From Flagellimonas zhangzhouensis (GTDB lineage Bacteria > Bacteroidota > Bacteroidia > Flavobacteriales > Flavobacteriaceae), in the NCBI RefSeq assembly GCF_900102925.1, contig NZ_FNKI01000002.1, positions 372,001 to 436,000 of the forward strand: a stretch of DNA of 64,000 nt, in the 5' to 3' direction. The notes under the pieces are model-generated. The model was not told the DNA's origin, did not search any database, and was given only the letters and a program-made list of their open reading frames with translations. The position numbers and the translations under genes were made by a program. Within the stretch, counting starts at the first letter, position 1. Each line of letters starts with the position of its first letter. Shown piece after piece: positions 25,977-33,710 of this stretch.

Positions 25977-25984
25977 TATATTTG
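25977..25984 (+). promoter_or_regulatory. -7 promoter element of guaB
   Basis: TATATTTG, an exact match to TAnnTTTG, 24 bases upstream of the ATG at 26008. No clear -33 TTG at the usual distance. Confidence 0.6.
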
Positions 25985-26007
25985 CCCGCAATTAATCCGT
26001 AATTGCA

Positions 26008-27480
26008 ATGGAAGCTCATCTAAATAAAATTGTTGGTGAAGGACTCACATACGACGACGTTCTACTTGTGCCAGCATATTCCGAAGTTCTCCCCCGAGAA
26101 GTTAACATTCAATCCAAGTTTACACGTAATATCACCATCAATGTGCCTATAGTTTCGGCTGCGATGGATACCGTTACCGAATCTAGAATGGCGATTGCCA
26201 TGGCTAGAGAAGGTGGTATTGGGGTATTGCACAAAAACATGACGATGGAGGAACAGGCCATCAAGGTTCGTAAAGTAAAACGTGCCGAAAGTGGTATGAT
26301 CCTAGATCCTGTTACACTTCCATTGAATTCTTTGGTGCGCGATGCCAAAGCCAGTATGAAAGAACACAGCATTGGGGGTATTCCCATTGTTGATGCTGAT
26401 AAAAAATTGATTGGTATTGTGACCAATCGTGACCTTCGCTTCGAGAAAAACGAAAACAGACCTATTTCAGAAGTTATGACCTCTGAAAACTTGGTGACCG
26501 TAGGTGAGGGTACCTCTTTGCAACAAGCCGAAGTGATTCTTCAAGAAAACAAAATCGAAAAACTGCCTGTCGTAAACGATAAGGAAGAGCTTGTTGGTTT
26601 GATCACTTTCCGAGATATTACCAAATTGACCCAAAAACCCATTGCGAACAAAGATCAATACGGTCGTTTGCGTGTAGCTGCTGCGATTGGTGTTACAGCT
26701 GATGCCGTGGATCGTGCAGGTGCTTTGGTCCATGCAGGGGTCGATGCCATTATTATTGATACAGCCCACGGACACACCAAAGGTGTGGTTGGTATTTTGA
26801 AAGAAGTGAAAAAATCATTTCCAGAATTGGAAGTTGTAGTTGGTAACATTGCCACAGCTGAGGCTGCTAAATATTTGGTAGAAGCTGGTGCTGATGCTGT
26901 TAAAGTGGGTATTGGACCAGGTTCCATTTGTACCACACGTGTTGTTGCTGGTGTTGGATTTCCGCAATTCTCTGCCGTATTGGAGGTATCTGCAGCCCTA
27001 AAGGGCACTGGTGTGCCTGTGATTGCAGATGGAGGAATCCGTTATACGGGTGATATCCCTAAAGCAATTGCCGCTGGAGCAGATACTGTTATGTTGGGTT
27101 CATTGTTGGCTGGTACCAAGGAATCTCCTGGGGAAACCATCATTTATGAAGGTAGAAAATTCAAATCGTACCGAGGAATGGGCTCCGTGGAGGCCATGAA
27201 ACAAGGTAGTAAGGACCGTTACTTTCAAGATGTTGAAGACGACATTAAAAAATTGGTTCCTGAAGGTATTGTGGGTCGTGTGCCTTACAAAGGAGAGCTG
27301 TACGAAAGTATGCACCAATTTATTGGTGGTCTTAGAGCTGGAATGGGCTATTGTGGTGCCAAAGACATTGCTACCCTAAAAGAAACAGGTCGTTTTGTTA
27401 AGATTACAGCAAGTGGTATTCACGAAAGCCATCCACACGATGTGACCATCACAAAGGAAAGTCCTAACTATAGTCGATAA
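26008..27480 (+). CDS. guaB: Inosine-5'-monophosphate dehydrogenase
   Basis: The 490-residue enzyme converts IMP to XMP with NAD+, the committed step of GMP synthesis. The catalytic TIM barrel is split by a CBS pair (about residues 95-205: [45 protein letters not shown]). The catalytic-loop Cys is in [33 protein letters not shown] binds the IMP phosphate, and the flap begins around GSKDRYFQD. Length and motifs are standard. The gene is monocistronic and convergent with the thioredoxin-like gene. Confidence 0.98.
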   Translation: MEAHLNKIVGEGLTYDDVLLVPAYSEVLPREVNIQSKFTRNITINVPIVSAAMDTVTESRMAIAMAREGGIGVLHKNMTMEEQAIKVRKVKRAESGMILDPVTLPLNSLVRDAKASMKEHSIGGIPIVDADKKLIGIVTNRDLRFEKNENRPISEVMTSENLVTVGEGTSLQQAEVILQENKIEKLPVVNDKEELVGLITFRDITKLTQKPIANKDQYGRLRVAAAIGVTADAVDRAGALVHAGVDAIIIDTAHGHTKGVVGILKEVKKSFPELEVVVGNIATAEAAKYLVEAGADAVKVGIGPGSICTTRVVAGVGFPQFSAVLEVSAALKGTGVPVIADGGIRYTGDIPKAIAAGADTVMLGSLLAGTKESPGETIIYEGRKFKSYRGMGSVEAMKQGSKDRYFQDVEDDIKKLVPEGIVGRVPYKGELYESMHQFIGGLRAGMGYCGAKDIATLKETGRFVKITASGIHESHPHDVTITKESPNYSR

Positions 27481-27496
27481 AAAATACAGAAGTAAA

Positions 27497-27528
27497 ATTG
27501 GGTTATTTACTAGTGTAAGTAGCCCAAT
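27497..27528 (-). terminator. Possible terminator or hairpin shared by guaB and the thioredoxin-like gene
   Basis: ATTGGG (27497-27502) and CCCAAT (27523-27528) close an imperfect stem that continues with G-U and A-U pairs. On the minus strand a short T-run follows. It includes the minus-strand stop codon, so it is a weak call. Confidence 0.4.
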
Positions 27529-28018
27529 CTTTGTCTTTGTAGATGTTGTCACCAAAATATTTGGCAATCTGTAAAAAGGGTTCCACTTTTTGATACCCTG
27601 GCACTGGAGACAACATATTGATTTTTTCATCCAAGAAAACAACTGTAGGATAACTCAATTGTCCTTGCAATAGAGCAGCGGCCAATTCGTGATACCCTTT
27701 TCTGCCAGAGGGTACAAACTTGAAGGTTTTTCCTTGATAGGTAATAGGGTCTTTCCCTTCGGCATCCATTTTTACCATATAAAAATTCTCCTGCATATAT
27801 TTCGCTACTTCAGGATTTTGGAAAGTTTCCTTGTCCATTTTCTTACACCATCCACACCAATCCGTATAAACATCAATGAACATTTTTTTAGGTTGGGCAT
27901 CGGTTTGAGCTAGCTCAACAGCTTCTTCCCATGAAAGCCATTTAATATCCTGTGCTTGGGCTTGAAACCCAATAAAAAGAAGAAAAAGTATACTGATTTG
28001 GGTATATATAGTTTGCAT
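27503..28018 (-). CDS. Exported thioredoxin-like protein with CGWC motif
   Basis: From the ATG at 28018 the protein has a signal peptide (TQISILFLLFIGFQAQAQ). The thioredoxin fold has active site DWCGWCKKMDKE and cis-Pro motif GQLSYPTVVFLDE. A longer in-frame start at 28054 would put a charged stretch ahead of the signal and is less likely. About 171 residues. This DUF255-like group acts in the periplasm in thiol-disulfide exchange, but the partner is unknown. Confidence 0.92.
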   Translation of the reverse strand: MQTIYTQISILFLLFIGFQAQAQDIKWLSWEEAVELAQTDAQPKKMFIDVYTDWCGWCKKMDKETFQNPEVAKYMQENFYMVKMDAEGKDPITYQGKTFKFVPSGRKGYHELAAALLQGQLSYPTVVFLDEKINMLSPVPGYQKVEPFLQIAKYFGDNIYKDKDWATYTSK

Positions 28019-28088
28019 AGTCTGTAATTTTTGATGTAATTGTCGTTGCTTCACTACAAAACTAACGAAAATTGTGCCAAAAAAGTAT

Positions 28089-28502
28089 TCAGCGCCAGAG
28101 TTCTAAAATGAATATCATAATGGAAACCGTCAAAGCTAAAGGGGCATAATATTTCCGATCCATTTCAGCGAAATTGGTTTGCTTTATGCTTTTAAAAAAT
28201 CCCAAATATTTAAAGTCACCAACAGCTCTCAATAAAAATAGGATTCCAATTGCCACAGAAATATAATGGAGTTCTGAAAAGCTGATAATTTCCAAAAAAG
28301 GATTCAGGTAAATTGCAGCGAAGAACGCCAATAACAATGCGATTATGGATGTTCCCACTTTTCCAGGTTTCATCTTTAAGGTGCCATCTGTTCCAGAAGG
28401 CAATACGGCCGTGGGGTCCTTTACACCAAAAAGGGCCCAATAAAAATGGAGCCCTGATAAAAAGATAAATATGATGGAAAGCAATAAGGAAATTACATCC
28501 AT
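28089..28502 (-). CDS. DUF3995 domain membrane protein
   Basis: The 137-residue inner-membrane protein has four predicted helices (about residues 3-25, 52-70, 81-100 and 118-136). LSGLHFYWALFGVKDPTAVLP near the N-terminus and a middle stretch with FLLRAVGDFKYLGFFK are characteristic of DUF3995. The start codon nearly abuts the lysA stop (28502/28504) on the same strand, implying co-transcription. Function is unknown. Confidence 0.9.
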   Translation of the reverse strand: MDVISLLLSIIFIFLSGLHFYWALFGVKDPTAVLPSGTDGTLKMKPGKVGTSIIALLLAFFAAIYLNPFLEIISFSELHYISVAIGILFLLRAVGDFKYLGFFKSIKQTNFAEMDRKYYAPLALTVSIMIFILELWR

Positions 28503-28503
28503 A

Positions 28504-29742
28504 CTACTTTACAGTTTCTTTTTTGGAGGTTTCAAACAGTTCCTTTACATCGACTTGATTGGCTAAGATATCATCGAAGGTTTCTCTTTTTCTGATCAAA
28601 TGGGCTTTTCCATTGTACCATAGTACTTCCGCAGGACGGTATCTGGAGTTGTAGTTACTTGCCATGGTAAAGCAATAAGCGCCAGCATTTCTAAAACATA
28701 AAATATCGCCTTCAGAAATTTCATTGATTCTTCGGTTACTGCCAAATGTATCCGTTTCGCAGATATAACCTACCACAGAATAGTATCTCTCTCTACCTTC
28801 TGGGTTGGAAATATTGATGATTTCGTGACTGGAACCATACAACATAGGTCGAATCAAATGGTTGAAACCAGAATCAACACTTGCAAAAACAGTGGAAGTA
28901 GTTTGTTTTACCACATTAACTTTGGCCAAAAAATAGCCAGCTTCACTCACCAAGAATTTACCTGGCTCAAAAGCCAAAGTCAACTCCCTGCCATATTCTT
29001 TACAGAATTCGTTGAACCTAGAGGATAATTTTTTACCCAATTCATCAATATTGGTTTGGATGTCGCCCTCTTTATAAGGTACTTTAAATCCACTACCAAA
29101 ATCGATAAACTCCAAATCTTTGAAGTTTTTGGCGGTATCGAACAATATTTCAGAAGCATAAAGGAATACATCGATATCCAAAATATCACTTCCTGTATGC
29201 ATGTGGATTCCGTTGATATTCATGTTGGTCAACTCCACAATACGCAACAAATGCGGAATTTGATGGATGCTGATTCCAAATTTAGAATCGATATGGCCCA
29301 CTGAAATTTTGGAGTTTCCACCCGCCATTACGTGCGGATTAATTCGAATACACACAGGAATATCTGGGTGCTTGCTTCCAAATTGCTCCAAAATGGATAG
29401 GTTGTCAATGTTCACCTGAACTCCAAGTGCAGCAGCTTCCTCGATTTCTTCCAAGGAAACGCCATTAGGGGTAAAAATGATGGACTCTGGTTTAAAACCA
29501 GCCAAAAGTCCTAATTTTACTTCTTGAATGGATACGGTATCCAATCCGCTTCCAAGACTATTTAACAGCCTAAGAATGCTAACATTGGACAATGCTTTGG
29601 CTGCGTAGTTCAACCGAAGACTTGGAACACTCTTAAAGGCTTTGGTAAGCTTTTGGTATTGCGAAGTGATCTTGTCGGCATCATACACATAAAGAGGTGC
29701 GCCAAATTGTTCTGTCAGTTGAAGTAAGTCCTTAGAATTCAT
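28504..29742 (-). CDS. lysA: Diaminopimelate decarboxylase
   Basis: The PLP enzyme makes L-lysine from meso-diaminopimelate. The fold-III PLP lysine is in LNYAAKALSN. HMHTGSDILD, FIDFGSGFKVPY, LAFEPGKFLVSEAG, GYICETDTFG and NAGAYCFTMASNYNSRYRP are the expected PLP- and substrate-binding motifs. The ATG at 29742 (412 residues) is chosen because an upstream in-frame codon at 29763 lies inside the promoter's -7 box. The DUF3995 gene follows immediately. Confidence 0.96.
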   Translation of the reverse strand: MNSKDLLQLTEQFGAPLYVYDADKITSQYQKLTKAFKSVPSLRLNYAAKALSNVSILRLLNSLGSGLDTVSIQEVKLGLLAGFKPESIIFTPNGVSLEEIEEAAALGVQVNIDNLSILEQFGSKHPDIPVCIRINPHVMAGGNSKISVGHIDSKFGISIHQIPHLLRIVELTNMNINGIHMHTGSDILDIDVFLYASEILFDTAKNFKDLEFIDFGSGFKVPYKEGDIQTNIDELGKKLSSRFNEFCKEYGRELTLAFEPGKFLVSEAGYFLAKVNVVKQTTSTVFASVDSGFNHLIRPMLYGSSHEIINISNPEGRERYYSVVGYICETDTFGSNRRINEISEGDILCFRNAGAYCFTMASNYNSRYRPAEVLWYNGKAHLIRKRETFDDILANQVDVKELFETSKKETVK

Positions 29743-29760
29743 GTGAAATAGGTATTTGAG

Positions 29761-29791
29761 CAAAACTAGACTTTGTTGGTCTTACCCACAA
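29761..29791 (-). promoter_or_regulatory. Consensus promoter of lysA
   Basis: On the minus strand TTG (29791-29789), exactly 20 bases, then TAGTTTTG (29768-29761). It lies 19 bases before the ATG at 29742 and fixes the start choice. Confidence 0.7.
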
Positions 29792-29906
29792 GAAAATTGA
29801 ATATTTTTATAAAAATATAACACATTGTTTGTTTTATAACTCATATGGTTTGGCCCTATGGTTGTGGCTTTAGCGGTTTGGTTGTATTTTTAGGCAAACA
29901 TCAACC

Positions 29907-30545
29907 ATGAAACTTCCTTTATTTCCATTACAATCTGTTTTCTATCCAGGAGAAACCGTTCCACTTCACATTTTTGAGGAACGCTACAAACAACTTATTA
30001 AAGATTGCAGAAAGGAAGCCATGACTTTTGGTATTCCCGTTTTCATCAACAACAAAATTTCATACGGTACTGAAGTGCAACTCGTGGAGGTGGTCAATAC
30101 CTATGATTCGGGTGAAATGGATGTAGTCTGTGTGGCCCGTCAAGTTTTTAAGATATTGAGCTTTGAAGAATTTATGGATGGAAAACTGTATGCTGGGGGC
30201 GAAGTGGAGTTTTTGGAAATGGAAAACAAGGCGGATGAAGATCTTCGATTGGAAGTAATGCAAAAGGTGGAGGAACTTTACGGTATTATGGATGTGCCTT
30301 TTACCACTATATCACCAAAACAATTCAACAGTTATACCTTGGCCCATAAAATGGGATTGTCTTTTCAGCAGGAGTATGAATTGTTACTGATGACGAAGGA
30401 AATCGACCGCTTAAATTTTATTAAAACACATTTGGAGGCAACTGCCCAAGTGCTCACCGAAGTGAACCGAACCAAGTCGGTAATTGAATTGAACGGTCAT
30501 TTTAAAAACTTCGACCCACTGAACTTTCAGGATTTTAAGTTGTAG
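29907..30545 (+). CDS. LON substrate-binding domain protein
   Basis: The 212-residue protein consists of the N-terminal (substrate-recognition) domain of Lon proteases without ATPase or protease domains. LPLFPLQSVFYPGETVPLHIFEERYKQLI is the diagnostic start. GIPVFINNKISYGTEVQLVEV and the helical C-terminal half (LLLMTKEIDRLNFIKTHLE) follow. Stand-alone LON-N proteins are common and may act as adaptors, but targets are unknown. Upstream is a near-consensus TATTTTTA box. Confidence 0.94.
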   Translation: MKLPLFPLQSVFYPGETVPLHIFEERYKQLIKDCRKEAMTFGIPVFINNKISYGTEVQLVEVVNTYDSGEMDVVCVARQVFKILSFEEFMDGKLYAGGEVEFLEMENKADEDLRLEVMQKVEELYGIMDVPFTTISPKQFNSYTLAHKMGLSFQQEYELLLMTKEIDRLNFIKTHLEATAQVLTEVNRTKSVIELNGHFKNFDPLNFQDFKL

Positions 30546-30613
30546 CGTTTCAAATAATACATATTTATAGGTAATTAATCAATTATCAACTTCAATATCT
30601 CCTTGGGGTTTTT

Positions 30614-30621
30614 TATTTTTG
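30614..30621 (+). promoter_or_regulatory. -7 promoter element of sucC
   Basis: TATTTTTG, an exact TAnnTTTG match 26 bases upstream of the ATG at 30647. No standard -33 element was seen. Confidence 0.55.
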
Positions 30622-30646
30622 TCATCAAACAAAAGTAAATTCACAG

Positions 30647-31840
30647 ATGAATCTTCACGAATATCAAGGAAAAGAGATTCTTGCCAGTTTTGGTGTTAGA
30701 ATCCAGCGAGGAATTGTTGCACACAATGCCAAGGAAGCGGTTGATGCCGCAAAACAACTTACACAAGAAACCGGTACCGGATGGCACGTAATAAAAGCTC
30801 AGGTACACGCAGGTGGTCGTGGTAAGGGCGGCGGTGTAAAACTTGCTAAAAACTTGAAAGAAGTGGAAGAGTTGGCTGGAAGCATCATTGGGATGAACCT
30901 TGTGACTCCGCAAACATCTGCCGAAGGTAAAAAAGTACACCAGGTTTTGGTTGCTGAAGATGTATACTATCCAGGTGACAGCGAATCCAGCGAGTTCTAC
31001 ATGTCGGTTTTGTTGAACAGGGGTAGTGGTAAAAACATGATCATGTATTCTACCGAAGGTGGTATGGATATCGAGGAAGTGGCTGAAAAGACTCCTCATT
31101 TGATTTTTACCGAGGAAATTGACCCAGCAATGGGACTTTTGCCATTCCAAGCGAGACGAATTGCCTTTAATTTAGGTTTGTCCGGAACCGCATTCAAGGA
31201 AATGACAAAATTTGTTAGCTCTTTGTACAAAGCATATGTGGAAAGTGATTCAAGTCTTTTTGAAATCAACCCAGTGTTGAAAACGTCCGATGATAAAATT
31301 ATGGCTGTTGATGCCAAGGTGACCATTGACGATAATGCCCTTTATAGAAGAAAAGCTTATGCAGAAATGCGTGACTTGCGTGAGGAGAACCCAATTGAGG
31401 TTGAAGCTCGTGAGGTAGGCTTGAACTATGTGGATTTGGATGGAAACGTCGGTTGTATGGTAAACGGAGCTGGTTTGGCGATGGCTACCATGGACTTGAT
31501 CAAGATGGCAGGTGGTGAGCCAGCAAACTTCTTGGATGTTGGAGGTACTGCAGATGCCAAAAGGGTAGAGGAAGCTTTCCGTATTATCCTAAAGGATCCA
31601 AACGTAAAAGCAATTTTGATCAATATCTTTGGAGGTATTGTACGTTGTGATCGTGTTGCACAAGGTGTTGTAGATGCCTATAAGAACATGGGAGATTCAA
31701 TTCAGGTGCCAATTATTGTAAGATTACAAGGAACAAATGCTGAATTGGCGAAAGAAATTATCGATAATTCTGGATTAGCTGTACATTCTGCCGTTCAATT
31801 TAAGGAAGCTGCAGATAAAGTTAAAGAAGTTTTGAGCTAG
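30647..31840 (+). CDS. sucC: Succinyl-CoA ligase (ADP-forming) subunit beta
   Basis: The 397-residue beta subunit carries out the TCA-cycle conversion of succinyl-CoA to succinate with nucleotide phosphorylation. The ATP-grasp domain starts MNLHEYQGKEIL, with VHAGGRGKGGGVKLAKN for nucleotide binding. LLFEINP-type sequence (SSLFEINPVLKT) and NGAGLAMATMDLIKMAGGEPANFLDVGG lie in the ligase-CoA domain. sucD is not adjacent, as is usual in flavobacteria. A strong terminator follows. Confidence 0.98.
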   Translation: MNLHEYQGKEILASFGVRIQRGIVAHNAKEAVDAAKQLTQETGTGWHVIKAQVHAGGRGKGGGVKLAKNLKEVEELAGSIIGMNLVTPQTSAEGKKVHQVLVAEDVYYPGDSESSEFYMSVLLNRGSGKNMIMYSTEGGMDIEEVAEKTPHLIFTEEIDPAMGLLPFQARRIAFNLGLSGTAFKEMTKFVSSLYKAYVESDSSLFEINPVLKTSDDKIMAVDAKVTIDDNALYRRKAYAEMRDLREENPIEVEAREVGLNYVDLDGNVGCMVNGAGLAMATMDLIKMAGGEPANFLDVGGTADAKRVEEAFRIILKDPNVKAILINIFGGIVRCDRVAQGVVDAYKNMGDSIQVPIIVRLQGTNAELAKEIIDNSGLAVHSAVQFKEAADKVKEVLS

Positions 31841-31865
31841 TCTCCGAAACGCATTTTATAAGCTT

Positions 31866-31903
31866 AAAAGGGCAAGGTTGATTCAACCTTGCCCTTTTTG
31901 TTT
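31866..31903 (+). terminator. Rho-independent terminator of sucC
   Basis: AAAAGGGCAAGGTTG (31866-31880), loop ATT, CAACCTTGCCCTTTT (31884-31898) form a 15-bp perfect stem followed by TGTTTTT. Confidence 0.93.
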
Positions 31904-32196
31904 TTAGGAGGTTAGGGATTCGAAAACACCAGTATTTTAAGGGGTTTACGATGAATTCAATATGTTTTTAAAGGTATGATTTTGGTATTCTCAAGATATT
32001 TTGAATAAACTTGAAAAACCCTTAAAATCAATACGTTATTGAAAAGTTAAATAAACTAAACATTTGTTAAATCTCAGAAAAGTGTAACAATTTAATTTTT
32101 TAATCGTCTTATTTTTGAAGTGTCATTAAAAAGGGAATCATAATCACCCCTGTTTTTGACAAATCATTAATCATCATTAATCAAAAAACAAAAATC
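31904..32196. other. Intergenic region with inverted repeat, promoter box and tandem 10-mer; no gene seen
   Basis: About 290 bases between the sucC terminator and the next ATG. It contains an inverted repeat (ATTTTAAGGG at 31934-31943 and CCCTTAAAAT at 32019-32028), a TATTTTTG box (32110-32117) and a perfect tandem 10-mer ATCATTAATC (32163-32182) in the presumed leader. No tRNA or credible ORF was found. Confidence 0.55.
32110..32117 (+). promoter_or_regulatory. -7 promoter element of the small exported protein gene
   Basis: TATTTTTG, an exact TAnnTTTG match, giving a leader of about 75 bases before the ATG at 32197. Confidence 0.5.
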
Positions 32197-32541
32197 ATGA
32201 GAAAAATTAAAACTGTTTCTACGGTATTGGCGTTATTCGCCGTAATGAGTGTATTTGCCAACAAAGGCAAAAAGAAAGTAGCCAACGAAAGCAACAACCT
32301 TAGTGGTCAGATTTACGAAATGTTGAAAGACAACCAATTTAATTTGGAAACGTCTGGCGACCTAACAGCTGAAGTTAGTTTTATCATTAACGAAAAAGGC
32401 GAATTGGTTGTGTTATCTGTGGAAACCAAAGATGAAATTTTGGAAGGCTTCGTGAAGAGTCGTTTGAACTACCAAAAAGTGGGATCTTCCGCTGTAGTTC
32501 CTGGAAGAGTTTACGAAGTTCCAGTAAGAATTACCGCCTAA
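32197..32541 (+). CDS. Small exported protein of unknown function
   Basis: The 114-residue protein has a signal peptide (KTVSTVLALFAVMSVFA, cleavage near residue 22). A Lys-rich segment follows, then a small alpha/beta domain: LSGQIYEMLKDNQFNL, AEVSFIINEKGELVVLSVET, GFVKSRLNYQKV, GRVYEVPVRI. The domain pattern is reminiscent of the C-terminal fold of TonB-like proteins (NEKGELV...L), common in Bacteroidota small secreted proteins; this is only a resemblance. It has its own promoter box, a repeat-bearing leader and a terminator, so it is a well-defined single-gene unit. Confidence 0.85.
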   Translation: MRKIKTVSTVLALFAVMSVFANKGKKKVANESNNLSGQIYEMLKDNQFNLETSGDLTAEVSFIINEKGELVVLSVETKDEILEGFVKSRLNYQKVGSSAVVPGRVYEVPVRITA

Positions 32542-32569
32542 TAGACGGAAATTATTTTGAGTTAGTTAG

Positions 32570-32597
32570 AAAAGGCCCTGATATTCAGGGCCTTTTT
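32570..32597 (+). terminator. Rho-independent terminator of the small exported protein gene
   Basis: AAAAGGCCCTGA (32570-32581), loop TAT, TCAGGGCCTTTT (32585-32596) form a perfect 12-bp stem with a T-run. Confidence 0.93.
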
Positions 32598-32659
32598 GTG
32601 TACTAAAACCAAGGTTTTTGAGTTATGTATGTACCGAATATCAACCAAAACCAAGTGAT

Positions 32660-33061
32660 ATGGGTACACACAAGGAAAAACTAAGCATATTATCAGAGAT
32701 GATTGCTTTCGCTAGAGTGGACCATTCCCTTAAACAGTCTGAGTATGAATTTCTGTTGAAGGTGGCCCATAACCTAGGTATAGATCGACCTACTTTTGAT
32801 GGATTATTAAAAGAAAAATCACCAAAAGTTCGATTAAAGACTCAGGCTGAACGCATTGTTCAATTTCATCGCTTGCTATTGTTGATGAACATAGACCGTG
32901 AGCAGCACCGAAAGGAAATCAACACACTATATAATATAGGATTAAAGATGGGACTTCCACCAGTGGCCATTGGGCAGGTTTTGGAAGTGATGCACAACTA
33001 TCCCAACAATATTATTCCGCCAGATGTGCTTATCAATATCTTCAAGGCACACTACAATTAA
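32660..33061 (+). CDS. TerB-like helical protein
   Basis: From the ATG at 32660 the protein has 133 residues. It is all-helical, with the TerB pattern KLSILSEMIAFARVDHSLKQSEYEFLLKVAHNLGI followed by a C-terminal helix bundle (INTLYNIGLKMGLPPVAIGQVLEVM). A TTG at 32618 would add residues lacking conservation, so 32660 is preferred. TerB-domain proteins (tellurite-resistance superfamily) often act in membrane or stress-linked complexes; a specific role is not known. Its stop codon directly precedes the first hsp20 operator. Confidence 0.82.
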   Translation: MGTHKEKLSILSEMIAFARVDHSLKQSEYEFLLKVAHNLGIDRPTFDGLLKEKSPKVRLKTQAERIVQFHRLLLLMNIDREQHRKEINTLYNIGLKMGLPPVAIGQVLEVMHNYPNNIIPPDVLINIFKAHYN

Positions 33062-33075
33062 TGTCAAAATGACAT
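33061..33075. promoter_or_regulatory. Candidate operator 1 upstream of hsp20
   Basis: ATGTCAAAATGACAT is a perfect dyad (ATGTCA-AAA-TGACAT). It shares the TGTC-N5-GACA form with operator 2, whose centre is 32 bases away (about three helical turns). It starts at the last base of the preceding stop codon. Confidence 0.65.
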
Positions 33076-33091
33076 CTATTTACATTGAAAA

Positions 33092-33108
33092 CATGTCTAT
33101 TTGACATG
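33092..33108. promoter_or_regulatory. Candidate operator 2, overlapping the hsp20 promoter
   Basis: CATGTCTATTTGACATG is a dyad with 6-bp arms and a 5-base centre. The embedded TTTG (33100-33103) is the best -33 element of the hsp20 promoter, so a protein bound here would block RNA polymerase. Confidence 0.65.
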
Positions 33109-33132
33109 AATTTTCCATTGGTATAGCTTTTG
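33100..33132 (+). promoter_or_regulatory. Promoter of hsp20
   Basis: TTTG (33100-33103), 20 bases, then TAGCTTTTG (33124-33132), a -7 box with one extra base relative to TAnnTTTG. The leader to the ATG at 33178 is about 40 bases. Confidence 0.5.
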
Positions 33133-33177
33133 TCTTTTACTGGGTGATTTAAATGTTTAACTAAAAATTGAATCGCC

Positions 33178-33603
33178 ATGAGTATAGTAAAAAGAAACAA
33201 CCTGTTTTTCCCATCCTTGATGAACGATTTTGTAACCCCTGACTGGTTTGGTGGAACAGATAAGTGGAATACTTCCCTTCCCGCAGTCAATATAAAGGAC
33301 AATACAGAGAATTTTGAATTGGAACTTGCCGTTCCAGGGATGAAAAAGGATGATTTTACTGTGGAAATAGACAACGATGTGTTGACCATCTCCAGTGAAG
33401 TAAAATCTGAAAATGAAGAAAACAAAGAGAATTATACAAGAAGAGAATTCTCATATACTTCATTTAGAAGAGCCTTTACCTTGCCTGAAACCGTTGACGG
33501 AGGAAAAATCGACGCCAAGTACGAAGATGGAGTGTTGAGATTGACTTTGCCTAAAAGACAAGAGGCATTGCCAAAACCAAAAAGATTGATTGAAATCGCC
33601 TAA
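33178..33603 (+). CDS. Small heat-shock protein (Hsp20/alpha-crystallin)
   Basis: The 141-residue cytoplasmic holdase chaperone has its alpha-crystallin domain at about residues 35-135: LPAVNIKDNTENFELELAVPGMKKDDFTVEI, then LTISSE and GVLRLTLPKRQE near the end. PWFGG-type N-terminal aromatic sequence (TPDWFGGTDKW) precedes it. A bacterial class A-like IxI tail variant (RLIEIA) closes the protein. It has a paired-dyad regulatory region and a GC-rich terminator, so it is a regulated single-gene unit. Confidence 0.96.
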   Translation: MSIVKRNNLFFPSLMNDFVTPDWFGGTDKWNTSLPAVNIKDNTENFELELAVPGMKKDDFTVEIDNDVLTISSEVKSENEENKENYTRREFSYTSFRRAFTLPETVDGGKIDAKYEDGVLRLTLPKRQEALPKPKRLIEIA

Positions 33604-33672
33604 AAACCGAAAGATATTAGAACACCAACTAGAAGGTGTTTCATGATGGTTAGATTAGTTGGTTAGTTTGAG

Positions 33673-33707
33673 GTGCGCCCCTGCAGATGTGGGGGCGCAC
33701 TTTTTTT
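33673..33707 (+). terminator. Rho-independent terminator of hsp20
   Basis: GTGCGCCCC (33673-33681), loop TGCAGATGTG, GGGGCGCAC (33692-33700) form a 9-bp GC-rich stem followed by seven T. It ends 4 bases before the stop of the convergent M20 gene. Confidence 0.92.
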
Positions 33708-33710
33708 GGT

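Noticed and set aside
30641..31150. A 169-residue antisense ORF over sucC.
   Set aside because: It is a shadow of the sucC reading frame with no recognisable motif.
31911..31931. GGGATTCGAA resembling a tRNA T-loop or attachment-site remnant after sucC.
   Set aside because: No T-arm stem, acceptor stem or anticodon arm can be formed around it, and no integrase or prophage genes are near.
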